This document shows positions 1-9,703 of a DNA stretch of 64,000 bases, in pieces (the stretch's first letter is position 1; each line of letters begins with the position of its first letter). The notes under the pieces are model-generated. The model ran no database searches and was not told where the DNA came from. It saw nothing but the letters and a program-made list of their open reading frames with translations. This DNA comes from Macrosoma leucophasiata (taxonomy: Eukaryota > Arthropoda > Insecta > Lepidoptera > Hedylidae). Where the stretch lies: contig JAWQUS010000010.1 in NCBI GenBank assembly GCA_036365455.1, forward strand, positions 20,756,501 to 20,820,500. The letters run 5' to 3'. Both the position numbers and the translations under genes were made by a program.

Positions 1-93
1 GGGACTAATTCACACAACTAGCCATCGTAGTTTTTGCTCATACAAATTTGAATGGATAAAAGTTATGCCAATAAAATTATTGCTGTAGGTCAG

Positions 94-253
94 TTTTTTT
101 TAATGTAATGAAAGTGGCAAACAAGCATGCAGTTCTCATTGATGTTAAGTGATGACTGCAGCTTATAGACACTTACACAACGACCAGAGGTTAAAATGCA
201 GATGCGTTACCACTCCTGAGGCCTAAGATGTTATGCCTCTGTGCCGGGAATTA
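94..253 (-). repeat. Family C A-tailed repeat, truncated
   Basis: Family C is a repeat of about 285 bp that occurs more than 20 times here. In its forward sense it begins CTGGTGGTAGAGCTCCAGTG and ends GCCACTTTCATTACAT plus an A-run. This copy is in reverse sense, starting with the T-run, and lacks the CTGGTGGTAG end. I see no Pol III box B and no coding capacity, so the class (SINE-like or LINE tail) is unresolved. Confidence 0.75.
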
Positions 254-605
254 GGGAAGTGGGGAAATAATGTAGGCTCTATGTATTACACATAGGCTAT
301 AATTCAAATCAGTGCAGTAAATTAACAAATTTAACCAAAATAAATTATGCATAATATGTTACTATTAATAACGTATTTTAATTTTTAAGTAAGTAGAAAA
401 GCTTAGAAAAATATCAACTGTCACAAAAATACAAAGATCTGATCTGAAATTTATCGTAACATGTCATTTATGATTGCGGACATTTATAATATGATAATCC
501 TAGGCTACAATGCCGTATTAATAAATTAGTTGATATAACAGCGGCATAATAGCTTTAGGGCTCTATGCATTAGTCTACAGAATATAATATACAGTGGTCA
601 ACAAT
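254..605. other. No recognisable feature
   Basis: A+T-rich sequence with no open frame, repeat match or regulatory signature that I can support. Confidence 0.5.
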
Positions 606-800
606 AAACATTGCTCATCGAGCCTAGGAAGGCAACTTCAGCTTATTTCGAGTCTGTAGAGCGTTATCTCTTTCGCACCGTACCTATTTGACGTTTTTCG
701 ACCATTTTGATCAAGTTTTGACCAATACCGGACTGTCAGTGCATACGCAGGCAGTATGCAACACAAGTAACGCTCTACGAAGTCGAAACGAGCCGAACTT
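606..800. repeat. Family J foldback repeat, copy 1
   Basis: It begins TTGCTCATCGAGCCTAGG and contains GTAGAGCGTTATCTC. It later contains the complementary TAACGCTCTACGAAG, so the two ends can fold back on each other. The middle segment (GACCATTTTGATCAAG) reappears inverted inside copy 2 at 1200-1250. It has no coding capacity and is most likely a degenerate non-autonomous DNA element. Confidence 0.55.
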
Positions 801-961
801 AAAGAAATCTGTTAAAGTTAGCGCAGAATGTGAAATGTTACAATAACTTTCACTTTAACAAAAGTCGAGGTGCAACCCAGGCTTATTGTTGAGTACTGTA
901 GTTAAAGTAAAAGCTATCCATCACTTGAACATGCTAATAATGTTACAGTACACAGCAAGAT

Positions 962-1323
962 ATATTGCACATCGAGCCTAAGAAAGAGATAATCGGATAG
1001 TTTCGACTTTGTAGAGCGTTATCTCTGCTGCACACAGCCTACGTAAAGGACCTCACACATTAACAGTCCGCCGGCAGATATTAGCCTGTCAGTTAATCGT
1101 AGGAGATCACAGACTGACAAAATCGTACAAAGAACTGTGAGTCTGTGATCTTCTACGATTAACTGACAGGCTAATAATATCTGCCGGCGGACTGTGGCCC
1201 TTAAGCGTAAGTCCGATGGTCAAAACTTGATCAAAATGGTCGACAAACGTCACATTGGTTAGGTGCGAAAGAAATAACGCTTTACGTACCCGAAATCTCG
1301 CTCCTAAGGCCGATGTGCAATAT
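962..1323. mobile_element. Family J foldback element, copy 2, with long internal hairpin
   Basis: The outer ends are inverted: ATATTGCACATCGAGCC at the left and GGCCGATGTGCAATAT at the right. In the middle a long stem-loop pairs 1063-1115 with 1140-1195 across a 24-nt loop, with one mismatch and one 3-nt bulge. This is typical of foldback MITEs. No target-site duplication could be fixed with certainty. Partial relatives lie at 606-800, 2371-2498 and 47404-47545. Confidence 0.65.
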
Positions 1324-1778
1324 TTGTTTTAGATAGTGTAGATACTACAGTTTTTGATACATCTGCATAAAATATAATCTTACAATGAAACTGTCTTTTA
1401 GGATTGTTACGATGTATTTCCAACCATGTCTGTCTGTATGTTAGACTTAGACGTATGTTATTCATAAACAATTTATTGTTTACTTGACTTGTATTGGAGT
1501 AATAAATAAATGATTCCTCAGAATGTTTGACTTTTATTGTTCTTGAATCTCCTTGAATGACCCAATGGAAGCCCTCAATGGGATAAGGTAAACGCGAAAT
1601 TGTGAATAGCGTAAAAATATTTATTGTGTTATCTAAGGTTGAATTCTTTGTGTTAGTCTGTGCTTCCTGTCTTTTGTTCAAAAGGTTAGTCTAATCCATG
1701 AAAAATGACGTGTTTATCTAATGGATAGCCGAAGTAGTATAATAAATATAGTAGTATAATTTGCAATGACTATGATTA
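1324..1778. other. Unassigned, possibly LINE 3' region body
   Basis: No convincing coding frame. It leads directly into the LINE-like tail at 1779-1984 and may be an eroded upstream part of that element, but I cannot show this. Confidence 0.3.
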
Positions 1779-1984
1779 TGACGAACAGATTTTTCATTTT
1801 CTTCTATGAAAGAATTGAAAAATTTGATGATTCACGTATCGGTTAAATATTATTATTAAATTGGTATTTATTAATACCTATTGGATTATTCTTATAAGTC
1901 ATTATCTCTAGGTAGCTTATAACCCGACAACGCAAAAGTGTCCTTGTAGACCAATTTGAAATAAATGATTTGAATTTTGAATTT
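1779..1984 (+). repeat. LINE-like 3' tail repeat (TTTGAAT-type end)
   Basis: The segment from GACGAACAGATTTTTC to AAATAAATGATTTGAATTTT is found again in inverse orientation at 32583-32797 with high identity by eye. The end AATAAATGATTTGAATTTTG resembles the poly(A)-signal plus short-repeat tail of insect LINEs. The two copies share only this stretch, as expected of 5'-truncated LINE copies. The clade cannot be assigned. Confidence 0.55.
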
Positions 1985-1989
1985 TTTGC

Positions 1990-2205
1990 AATGACATTTA
2001 TTTATGTAATTAAGATGGCAAATAAGCGTGAACTCGCATGGATGTTAAGTGATGACTGCAGTCTAGACCTCTACACAAAAACGAGAGGTCAAAATACAAA
2101 CGGGTTGCCACCCTCGGCACCTAGTTGTAATGATAATTTTTACGGGGCCATGAATTATCGTCAAACCGGAACTCGAACACTACCATAGGTAATGCGGTGG
2201 TGGCT
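1990..2205 (-). repeat. Family C repeat, diverged subfamily 2
   Basis: It retains landmarks such as GTTAAGTGATGACTGCAG and GGTAATGCGGTGGTGGC but differs throughout from the main consensus. The differences are shared with 26947-27201 and 38772-39063, which marks a separate subfamily. Confidence 0.6.
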
Positions 2206-2370
2206 ACTTATTGGCCAAAGGTCACTTACTCATCACGAATCAATCTTATGTTCAAGTTTCAAATTTTCCATGGAGGTTCTTTTTAAAACGCACCTACGTC
2301 CTCAATAGGACAGCATTTTACGAAATTCGACCCTTACGGGGTTGTTTTTGGGGTTTGATAGTTAACTTAA

Positions 2371-2498
2371 TAGTCCGATGGTCAAAACTTACTTATTCAA
2401 AATGGTCGACAAACGTCACATTGGTTAGGTGCGAAAGAAATAACGCTCTATTTAGCCGAAATAAGCCGAAATCTCGCTCCAAAGGCCGATATGCAATA
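2371..2498. repeat. Family J fragment, right half
   Basis: It carries TAGTCCGATGGTCAAAACTT, GTCGACAAACGTCACATTGG and the terminal AAGGCCGATATGCAATAA, matching the right half of the element at 962-1323. Confidence 0.6.
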
Positions 2499-2573
2499 AT
2501 TCTTTTCGATACTGTTCTACAGTTTTTGATACATCTATATATAATCGGCGGAGTAGGTATAAATAGATACATA

Positions 2574-3445
2574 CTAGCTTTTGCCCGCGACTTCGTTCGC
2601 GTGGACTTCAGGTTCGTCCCGTCTAGTCTAGTAATAAGTAAGAAATACGGTAACTAAGCACTGCAGAGCCCTAATTTGTACGTGTAACTCCTAACCAAAA
2701 AGAAATCGCTAGTGCCTTGAAAATTCGCAAAACGGACACAACCGTCAACGACGTCTGCCCTCACGTGTCTGCCCGCGTTCGGGTCGCGCACTCAGCGATG
2801 AGCCACCGCACCTACCCCGCTCCCCCCACGCCCCGTTCGCCTGGCGCCACTGCCGGTATTTATCACCGAAACGGTATTTATCGCCGAAATTGCTATGACT
2901 CTGCATTTTAAATCTGTGATATCTTCGAAAATATTTATTTAATTTACATGCTGTAAAAAGCCATATTGATCTTTATTAAATGCACAATGTATTTAAGATA
3001 CTTAATTGGATAAGGATTAATACTGTATTGCTTAAAATCGCTTCGTAAATAAGCCATTATTTCTCGTACAAAGTAAAGGATAAAAAATGGTTATTGTGGG
3101 TTATTCCTAAGAGATAAACATATACCATCACGGACTTTTTTGTAGACCTTTTTAAGTTGTACAATACTGTAGTAAATTGTTTTGATCTATCTTGTAGGAT
3201 TCAGTCAGCGTTTGCAATGTAAGCGCAAAAAATGTGTTTTTTCTACGACCTCACATTAAAAACCTCAAAAATTGTAGCCTATGTGTTATTCTGATGTATA
3301 AGCTATAGCCTATGTGTTATTCTGATGTATAAGCTATATTGTGGTAAAGTTTCATTCAAATCCATTCAGTAGTTTTTACGTGAAAGAGTAACAAACATCC
3401 ATACATCCATACATACAAACTTTCGCCTTTATAATAGTAGTAGGA
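2574..3445 (-). mobile_element. Non-autonomous Helitron with both ends
   Basis: Read on the minus strand it begins TCCTACTACTATTATAAAGG after a host A. It ends GCAAAAGCTAG followed by a host T, as expected for A|TC...CTAG|T Helitron insertion. A short hairpin (CGCGA/TCGCG) lies about 8 nt before CTAG. There is no Rep/helicase frame, so it depends on a helper. A perfect 31-bp tandem duplication occupies 3276-3306 and 3307-3337. An internal fragment of the same family recurs at 21030-21530. The assignment is by termini and hairpin; the family is common in Lepidoptera. Confidence 0.7.
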
Positions 3446-3810
3446 TAAGTAACTAGTCGGTATAAGTTCTGTCTAAGTCTGTGATCTATATCCTAGAATA
3501 TCTACATAACACTGCGACGTCGGAACTTCGGAAGCGGCGCGCCGGCGAGTTTTTGCATTCAGACGAGCGTATAAAAATGTTTTCGCAAGTTCCCACGCAC
3601 ACGCTTACACAATACGATCTCGCTTTGAATATGTGTCTACATTAGATTAGTGGAAATTTTGATTTTATACGTCATTTAATTACATCACATCATGCGTTTT
3701 ACTGGTAGTAAGGTGTACGTGTAACTGTGTCGGCGCTCTAAGTAGACAGGTAGGTACTTACCACCGCATGAGTAGGTAGGTACCTAATATATCTTCCCGT
3801 AGGTAGTAGG
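3446..3810. other. No recognisable feature
   Basis: Moderately GC-rich stretch around 3510-3560 (GCGGCGCGCCGGCGAG), otherwise no supported feature. Its last 8 bases (GTAGTAGG, 3803-3810) are the left target-site duplication of the next element. Confidence 0.5.
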
Positions 3811-4149
3811 CATATAGACCAACTCGGCCCACCGGTCGCGGCGGTCCGGAGGGAAGTAGCCATAGCGCTTATTACCGATGCAAAACAGTTTTTTGCCCCA
3901 CCCCCGCAAAAAATTACAGACTGTTTTGCATCGGTAATACGTGTGACACACACTCACACTACAAAAATCGTCTATTACTACGAAACTCACACCTTGACTT
4001 TAACAATATACATAAACAATTTCACGCAGACTTAAATATCTGGGCGACAGGCATAGGACCATTTGGTCTTGTACTTTGACCGAGCGGGAAGCCTGCATAT
4101 GGCTACTCCCCTTCGGTCCGCCGCGGCCGGTCGCCCATATTGCTCTATG
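3811..4149. mobile_element. Family G TIR element with 8-bp target duplication (hAT-like MITE)
   Basis: It is flanked by a direct 8-bp repeat GTAGTAGG at 3803-3810 and 4150-4157. The ends are inverted repeats of about 50 bp, consensus start CATAGAGCAACACGGGCC running into CCGGCCGCGGCGGACCGG. A second inverted pair (TTATTACCGATGCAAAACAG and its complement) sits inside at about 3870-3945. The 8-bp duplication fits hAT-type integration, and no transposase is present. Other copies or pieces lie at 15287-15384, 17239-17345, 26680-26938 and 42858-43168. Small open frames here are fortuitous. Confidence 0.7.
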
Positions 4150-4273
4150 GTAGTAGGTATACAGCACTATCGTGTGGCAATATTGGTACTGTATGACCCC
4201 CTTATACCTTTTACAAAAGGCTGCTCAAGTCTCAGGGTTGGTAAGTAACGCATTTGCATCCTAACACCTGTTT

Positions 4274-4588
4274 TAAGGGTTCCGTAGTAAACAAGGAACC
4301 CTTATAGTTGCGCCATGTCCGTATGTCTGTCTGTCTGTCTGTCCGTCCGCGGTTTAGCGCAAAAACTATTAGTGCTAGAGACTTGAAATTTGGCACAAGT
4401 ATACACCTTAATCACGCCGACAAAATGGTACAATAAAAATTTGAAAAAAAAATTACTAGTAACGCGCGGATTTTTTTTTTATTTTCGATTTTTATATTGT
4501 GTGGGGTGTTGTTGGATAGGTCTTTTAAAAATATTATGGTTGTGTGAACATCATTTTTCGATGTAGTTAACTGTTCGTGACTTCTTAA
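4274..4588 (+). repeat. Family I repeat (GGGTTCCGTAGTAAACAAGG type)
   Basis: It begins AAGGGTTCCGTAGTAAAC, with an internal inverted ACAAGGAACCCTTAT. It contains a GTCTGTCTGTCTGTC run and GCGGTTTAGCGCAAAAAC, and ends near AACTGTTCGTGACTTCTTA. Copies occur at 21634-21968 (inverted) and 46268-46476. It is a common Lepidopteran dispersed repeat with no coding capacity, and its class is uncertain. Confidence 0.65.
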
Positions 4589-4589
4589 G

Positions 4590-4921
4590 CTTTACCTTTG
4601 CCTATTCGACAAGCTCAATCTCTTGAGTCTTTTAAAAAACGCGTTCGTGATTTTTACTTGTCTTGAACCTTTGACTTATTTTGTTGATATATAATAACAT
4701 AATATGTATTTTTTTTATTTCTAACGTTAATTTTTCAGTATGTACACCCCTATCCATTTTCTATCACATCTTTTCCTCTACCCAAAGGTTGTCTGGTAGA
4801 AATCGCTCATATAGCGATTAGGCCGCCTATTGTACTGTGTTTAGTTCTCTTTTCTGTATTTCTTTTAATGTTATGTCTGGTGTACAGTAAAGTGGATTGT
4901 TGTTGTTGTTGTTGTTGTAAG
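4590..4921 (+). pseudogene. LINE reverse transcriptase C-terminus plus 3' UTR and (TTG)n tail
   Basis: A short open stretch around 4605-4667 reads LPIRQAQSLESFKKRVRDFY and ends LS-stop. This resembles the C-terminal end of jockey/CR1-type LINE reverse transcriptases. It is followed by a 3' UTR with TCTACCCAAAGGTTGTCTGG at about 4776 and a (TTG)n tail at 4900-4918. The same 3' UTR motif marks truncated copies at 50426-50527, 52490-52604 and 57640-58445. This is a 5'-truncated, dead insertion. Confidence 0.65.
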
Positions 4922-4932
4922 CTTTGAAGTGC

Positions 4933-5408
4933 AAAGGAGATGTTGCGAGCTCGGCTCTGGTTCATACACGTTCTAAAAAAATGGGTAAATTAAAGAAGAA
5001 TCCGAAAAAAATGCAATTAATTTATTCAAGAATATATTTTAGAGTTACAACCACATTTAATTCAAACAATTTTATCATTTTCAACTATGTAAAACATGGC
5101 GGCGATACAGCCGACACTTGGGATCAATCGATTTCGATAGTATTTATAAAATATTACTTTTTTCTCCAAGTACTATATAATCAAAATACAATTTAAAAAA
5201 TGAAAATGTCAAAATGATATCGCCCGCCATATTCGCCATGTTGGTTTTGAGTTGTAATTCTAACTGCAAATAATGTTTTGTAACTGCAAACAAAGCTGAA
5301 TAAGTGAAAATATGCATTTAAAAACGTTTTTATATTGATTTTGCCTGTCTAATGATATTGTGTACAATACATGGCCGGAGGTCCATACATTTTTGCAACA
5401 TCTCCTTT
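4933..5408. mobile_element. Family E 476-bp TIR element, copy 1
   Basis: It has terminal inverted repeats AAAGGAGATGTTGC / GCAACATCTCCTTT. A nearly identical copy sits at 51493-51965, 46 kb away. It contains ATGGCGGCGATACAGCCGAC and ATATCGCCCGCCATATTCGC. There is no credible coding frame and no clear target-site duplication, so the superfamily stays open. The right end resembles the right side of the foldback element near 40296-40350. Confidence 0.7.
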
Positions 5409-5419
5409 TCGTTAGACTC

Positions 5420-5694
5420 AAGTGTCCCCCCTCCCTACAGACTAAACGATTATTGTTAGAAATTCAAACGTTACGGCGATAGTAGCTACATATAACGAAA
5501 TTAAAAGGAAAACTATCACACTAAAGTTGGCCTTGCAAGTTTGCGAGTTATAGTCGACCAAATGTATTTTACTTGAAAATTTCGAACAAGTCCATTGAAA
5601 ATATTTATTTATTTTTTCATTACATCTCTTACTCTGTAACTACGGAACTCCCATACAGCGCGTGGCCCGACATGCACTTGACCGGTTTTTTTAT
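5420..5694 (-). repeat. Dispersed repeat fragment (AAAAAACCGGTCAAGTGC type)
   Basis: On the minus strand it starts AAAAAACCGGTCAAGTGCAT and continues GGGAGTTCCGTAGTTAC, the start of a common Lepidopteran repeat related to family I. Only the first part is clear. Confidence 0.45.
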
Positions 5695-5699
5695 TTAGA

Positions 5700-6379
5700 T
5701 GTTTTTTTACCATTTTATCTAGAAAACATCTTTGATGTATTTCACTCTCATGTGCTATTCCGAACAAAACTGCCTAGGTATAGTTGTTAGTTCGTAAGTT
5801 TCCTAGAATTCACATGTTAGATAACATATTAGCCTAAGCATACAGTTTCACTGTTTTCTCTGATTTTCCTGCCATTTATAGTCAAAGGATGTATGTGGAG
5901 GTTCTAACAAGAACATTATTAGCACTGAATACCACACGTCTATTTCAATACAACGGCTAAAGTCATCGCTGTGTGGAAAGCATTCATTAGAACTTAAGGG
6001 ACTGAGTTTGTTGCAATTGTGATTGTGCGAATAGATTGTTGTTTGTGAGAATTATGCGCTGTTTCGTGAATGAGAAGGCCCTATTAGTACTAAGTACCCA
6101 TACAATTTTATATTTGACTTTTTTAATTGACTAAGCTTTCAGGTTTTAAGCCCTCATAGCTTAACTACGGAGATACAGGCCTAGGGTAACTAGGCCTGTT
6201 TTTATATTAAAGACGGTCAAATTTTACCGCTCCTACTGATCTGAAATAAAATTCGATAGGTACTCTGGTTCGCAATCATTATTAATAACGTAACTAGAAG
6301 TACCTACACAATTCTGTCACTAAAATTGCAACTTAATAATTAGTGCTCCATTATCTATACATGTAATAAAACAGTAAAA
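5700..6379. other. No recognisable feature
   Basis: Non-coding in all frames as far as I can see. CAGGCCTAGGGTAACTAGGCCTG at 6176-6198 is a small inverted repeat. Confidence 0.5.
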
Positions 6380-6715
6380 TCCGCGTGTCTGTACATTGTA
6401 TATATTTACGAAAAACCAAGTGGGGGTGATGTTAAAATAATATTAGAACACTTTTCAATGATTCTTAAATTTTTTGTCTGTCTGTTAGTCCCTTTGTCCA
6501 GGCTAATCTCCGAAGATACTGGACGGATTCGAATTTTTTGTGGTGTATACTTAGCCGGGCCAACATTTAGGCTACTTTTTACTGCGGGAAAATCACTCAT
6601 TCCCACGGGAATCTCTACATTTAATTTCATTTTCCTTTACAAATAGTCCGTATCTATCAAACCTTTGACACATTATTTCATTGTGAGGCAATTCGAAGTT
6701 TGCCGGGTCAGCTAG
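6380..6715 (+). mobile_element. Helitron-like element, 3' end CTAG|T
   Basis: It ends GCCGGGTCAGCTAG followed by T. Inside is GTCTGTCTGTTAGTCCC and GGACGGATTCGAATTTTTTG, typical of Lepidopteran non-autonomous Helitrons. A plausible 5' TC after A is at 6380. The last ~110 bp are repeated in inverse orientation just downstream (6743-6840). There is no coding capacity. Confidence 0.55.
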
Positions 6716-6742
6716 TCTTCAATAAGTATTTTTATTTGGTTG

Positions 6743-6995
6743 CTAGCTGACTCGGCAAACCTCGTATTGCCTGAGAATGAAATAATGTGTCAAAGGTTTG
6801 ATAAATATGGACTATTTGTATAAGAAAATGAAATTGTGGTTTTTACTATTTCCCTTCAATTTCTTCATATTTTGTTACCCTTTAAACCTTCCCTGGACTT
6901 CGAAAAATCATTCAAAACCAAAATTAGCCAAATCAGTCCAGCCGTTCTCGAGTTTTAGCGAGATTAACGAACAGCAATTGATTTTTATACCTCCC
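6743..6995 (-). mobile_element. Helitron-like element in tail-to-tail orientation
   Basis: On the minus strand it ends GCCGAGTCAGCTAG, matching the end of the 6380-6715 element. The shared terminal segment includes CAAACCTTTGACACATTATT. The two 3' ends face each other across about 27 bp, forming a large imperfect palindrome. The base after CTAG is not T, so this may be an inverted duplication rather than an independent insertion. Confidence 0.5.
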
Positions 6996-7001
6996 TAGTA
7001 G

Positions 7002-7075
7002 TTTTTTTTTTAATGTCATGGTAGTGGCAAACAAGCATCCGTCTGGCTCCGTCACTGGAGCTCTACCACCAGTAA
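7002..7075 (-). repeat. Family C copy with large internal deletion
   Basis: Both ends are present (T-run with GTAGTGGCAAACAAGCAT, and GGAGCTCTACCACCAGTAA), but about 200 bp between them are missing. Confidence 0.7.
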
Positions 7076-7203
7076 ATAATATAATAAATAGATTGTACAG
7101 ATTTTCTGTAAAAAATATTATGAATTATTGTTAATACATAGTTGTAGGTCCTTTAATATTTTATAAACTTTATTCGATTCTATTGTAAATAAACGGTAGT
7201 ATA

Positions 7204-7436
7204 GGTCGCGCCAGGTAAAAAGAACGCTGGCGGTCAAGCTGCGCAGTGGACGATTTATCGATCTATTTGGTAGTATGAGGTGCGGCGTTTTCAATCTGCC
7301 TACCAATACACGAAACCGCAAGCGAAAGCTAGATCGAAAATAAACCAATAGGGCTAGTACTTTCGTGCGCGAGTGTACCGATGCGCGAACACATCCCTTC
7401 TACTTTCTTCCAGCGTTCTTTTTACGTGGCGCGACC
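7204..7436 (+). mobile_element. Family D 233-bp MITE, copy 1 (TA target)
   Basis: Terminal inverted repeats of about 28 bp begin GGTCGCGCCAGGTAAAAAGA and end ACGTGGCGCGACC. They are flanked by TA on both sides, consistent with Tc1/mariner-type integration. Copies: 11125-11358 and 47022-47254. No transposase. Open frames overlapping the element are fortuitous and recur because the repeat recurs. Confidence 0.8.
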
Positions 7437-7459
7437 TATACCGAGTTTAGATATTATTA

Positions 7460-7585
7460 TTCAGTTTGCCAGCATATAGTCGTCATCTACGGATATTTGC
7501 AACACCAAATATATTGCCAATACCTACGCTGTCAGCCTTGAAGAACTTTTTAGTGCTTTCTCTGAACATCCAACATTTCATAATT
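7460..7585 (-). repeat. Old LINE fragment
   Basis: GATATTTGCAACACCA and GTCAGCCTTGAAGAAC match, with many changes, the LINE fragment at 29045-29562 (ACATTTGCAACACCAGGGG, GTCCTGAAGGACTC). Confidence 0.45.
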
Positions 7586-7740
7586 AGTTAAATTGTAGCA
7601 CAGTGGAATAACCTAAGATTAGAGGCAAATTCATTTCAATATACATATAATTAAAACTTATAGCAATAAATGTAAAAGCTTTCTAATAAAAACCTATCAT
7701 TAACATCATATCGAACATTTTGTCCGAAAGTATAGAAGGC

Positions 7741-7864
7741 CTCCCCCCACATTAGGTGTGCGCGTTCTTCGGGCGCGCGAGAGGCGTGAGTATCGCGGTG
7801 GTCGCGTTTTGCTACCCTGCGTCGCTCACACGCCTGAGGAACGCGCACCCCTAATGTGGGGGAG
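7741..7864. mobile_element. GC-rich 124-bp TIR element (GGC flanks)
   Basis: The ends are inverted: CTCCCCCCACATTAGGTGTG and CACCCCTAATGTGGGGGAG, extending to GCGCGTTC/GAACGCGC. A direct GGC flanks both ends (7738-7740, 7865-7867), a possible 3-bp target duplication. The element is strongly GC-rich in an A+T-rich setting. It is a MITE of unknown superfamily. Confidence 0.65.
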
Positions 7865-7867
7865 GGC

Positions 7868-9187
7868 TAATTGAATTATGTTAAAATGTACCAATCTCCC
7901 CCCCCGAAGGATTCTGCTATGTTATGGCAGGAATTCTTATTCCTAATCTATATAGTATACTTACTTACTTACTGACTTAAACCCCTGTAAAGAAAAGGGC
8001 AAGGGCAGGGCATTTATAAGTCAGTGAGCTAGGTCCTTTTTAAATACTATATTATTATGTTTACATAAACGGTATAGCAAAACAACAAGTAGGTACCTAT
8101 AAAAAAGGAGATTTTTTTGGCAGGAGCACTTCTTCCTGGGGTGCCTCTCCGATTAGCGAAATTTGGCGGTCAATATGGCATATTGTTTTCGGTTTCTGGC
8201 GAGATGAAACACGCAGGAACACTTATGAGGAATTAATTGCGAGAAATTCCTTACATAACTTACATGATCAAAGTTAAGTGTGTGAATCTCAATTCGACTG
8301 TAGAGCTACTAAATTATAGATGTCTACAATAATGATAAACGATTAGCAACCTTTTGCCTATTAGCATATGAGACAAGAACAGCGTAGAGTGGAATGCGGT
8401 CTATCCACCAAACATATTTCGATCACCGGACAGATTTATTGACCAGAACCTGATCACATTTCTCCATCTCTTTCTTTAAAGCCAGCTACGACGGGTGCGA
8501 ACGACGAGGAAGAAGATGAGCATGGTTGAGGACAACAATATGTCTAACGTATTGCTTTCTTTGCCTTGTAAGTAGGTTGTTTCGGTTATGTCAGGTGGAT
8601 GTGTTTAAAGAGTTGATAAAGTGTGACAATTGTAGCCTTAGTGTGACAAGTGGACATCTTACTTGATGTATGGCAATGCATGGCAATTCACTTAAAATTT
8701 AAATGGAAATTTGAGGATTAATAGACAATAAGGAAAATAAAGTTGAATGTTATAGAAACAACTTACTTAACTTTGAATTCTATCGAGGTTTATGTAGTCT
8801 AAGTAATTTTAGGAGTAAAAACAAACATGTTACTTACCTATGTTTATTCAATAAAAACAATTGCCACTTATATTCGTCCTTGCATTATTTTTATTGAGCT
8901 ACATATATTTGGATTAACATATTTTATGACATATGTATATATTTTTTTATATAATCGATGACAAAACATTTTGGTAACCCACTGGGGCGGTTGGATATTC
9001 TGGTGCCATTATCATGTGACTGTATGTGACATTCAATCCATCAGTTCTGGTTTTATAAGTTCACAACAATGGGACTCGGTAGGTGCATCGGCTCCCATAA
9101 CGAGAACGTCATCAACCAAGATACATTTCGGACTTTATCAGATAACAAAATACCGGCTCTATATAATTCCTATCATTTGATTATGCG
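7868..9187. other. No recognisable gene or repeat
   Basis: About 1.3 kb without a supported feature. The segment 8115-8210 (GGCAGGAGCACTTCTTCCTG...) has an unusual base make-up and could be an old element fragment. 8470-8530 is GC-richer, but no frame is convincing. Confidence 0.5.
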
Positions 9188-9403
9188 AAGTGTGTTGGCG
9201 CGATTAGCACACGAGCGGCCAGCTGAGTGTCAGTTCAGTACAACTCGCGCGCGCGACCCGAGCGGGAGTCATGCCTCGTCTCACTATATCCCGCGAGTGT
9301 GAACACGCGTCTATGTATACGACATCTTGATCGGTTCTAGACTTGTATGTTATAGTATTTAGATCGTGTGCCTGTGTTGTGTGAGGGATATATTTGCGGG
9401 TAG
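9188..9403 (+). promoter_or_regulatory. CpG-rich block, candidate promoter and first exon
   Basis: A compact GC/CpG-rich island (CTCGCGCGCGCGACCCGAGC) stands out from A+T-rich flanks. Two arthropod-type initiator motifs TCAGT lie at about 9228-9240. A donor-like GCGG|GTAGGT follows near 9401. An ATG at about 9270 opens a 19-codon frame (MPRLTISRECEHASMYTTS) that would be an upstream ORF. No downstream promoter element is evident. If real, it could be the 5' UTR exon of a plus-strand gene whose next exon is 22218-22302. This is inference; an unrecognised repeat is the alternative. Confidence 0.3.
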
Positions 9404-9515
9404 GTTAAGATTTCTTAAATTTAAAGTTTTTGTGTTTTTTATTTTTGAGTCCAAATTGCAATGGTCATCATCAGTTAGCTAATTTGTATCAAATTTTATA
9501 ATTGTGTTAAGTCAA

Positions 9516-9703
9516 TCCTACAATAATATTATAAATACGAAAGTAACTCTGTCTGTCTGTCTGTTACCTTTTCACGTCGAAATGACTGAACCGATTTTAA
9601 TGATATTTGGTACAGAGATAGAGCTGACTTTGAGAAAGGACATAGGATACTTAGTTATTTATAAAACGACACACACGCGGGGGAAGCCACGGGCAACAGC
9701 TCG
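9516..9703 (+). mobile_element. Short non-autonomous Helitron
   Basis: It begins TCCTACAATAATATTATAAA after A and ends GGGCAACAGCTCG before T, where CTAG has mutated to CTCG. It contains GTCTGTCTGTCTGTTACC and GAACCGATTTTAATGATATT. This is the compact Helitron type abundant in Lepidoptera, shortened internally. Confidence 0.6.

Noticed and set aside
2211..2657. 148-codon plus-strand frame
   Set aside because: It runs across three unrelated repeats (family C end, family J fragment, Helitron end), so the frame is fortuitous.
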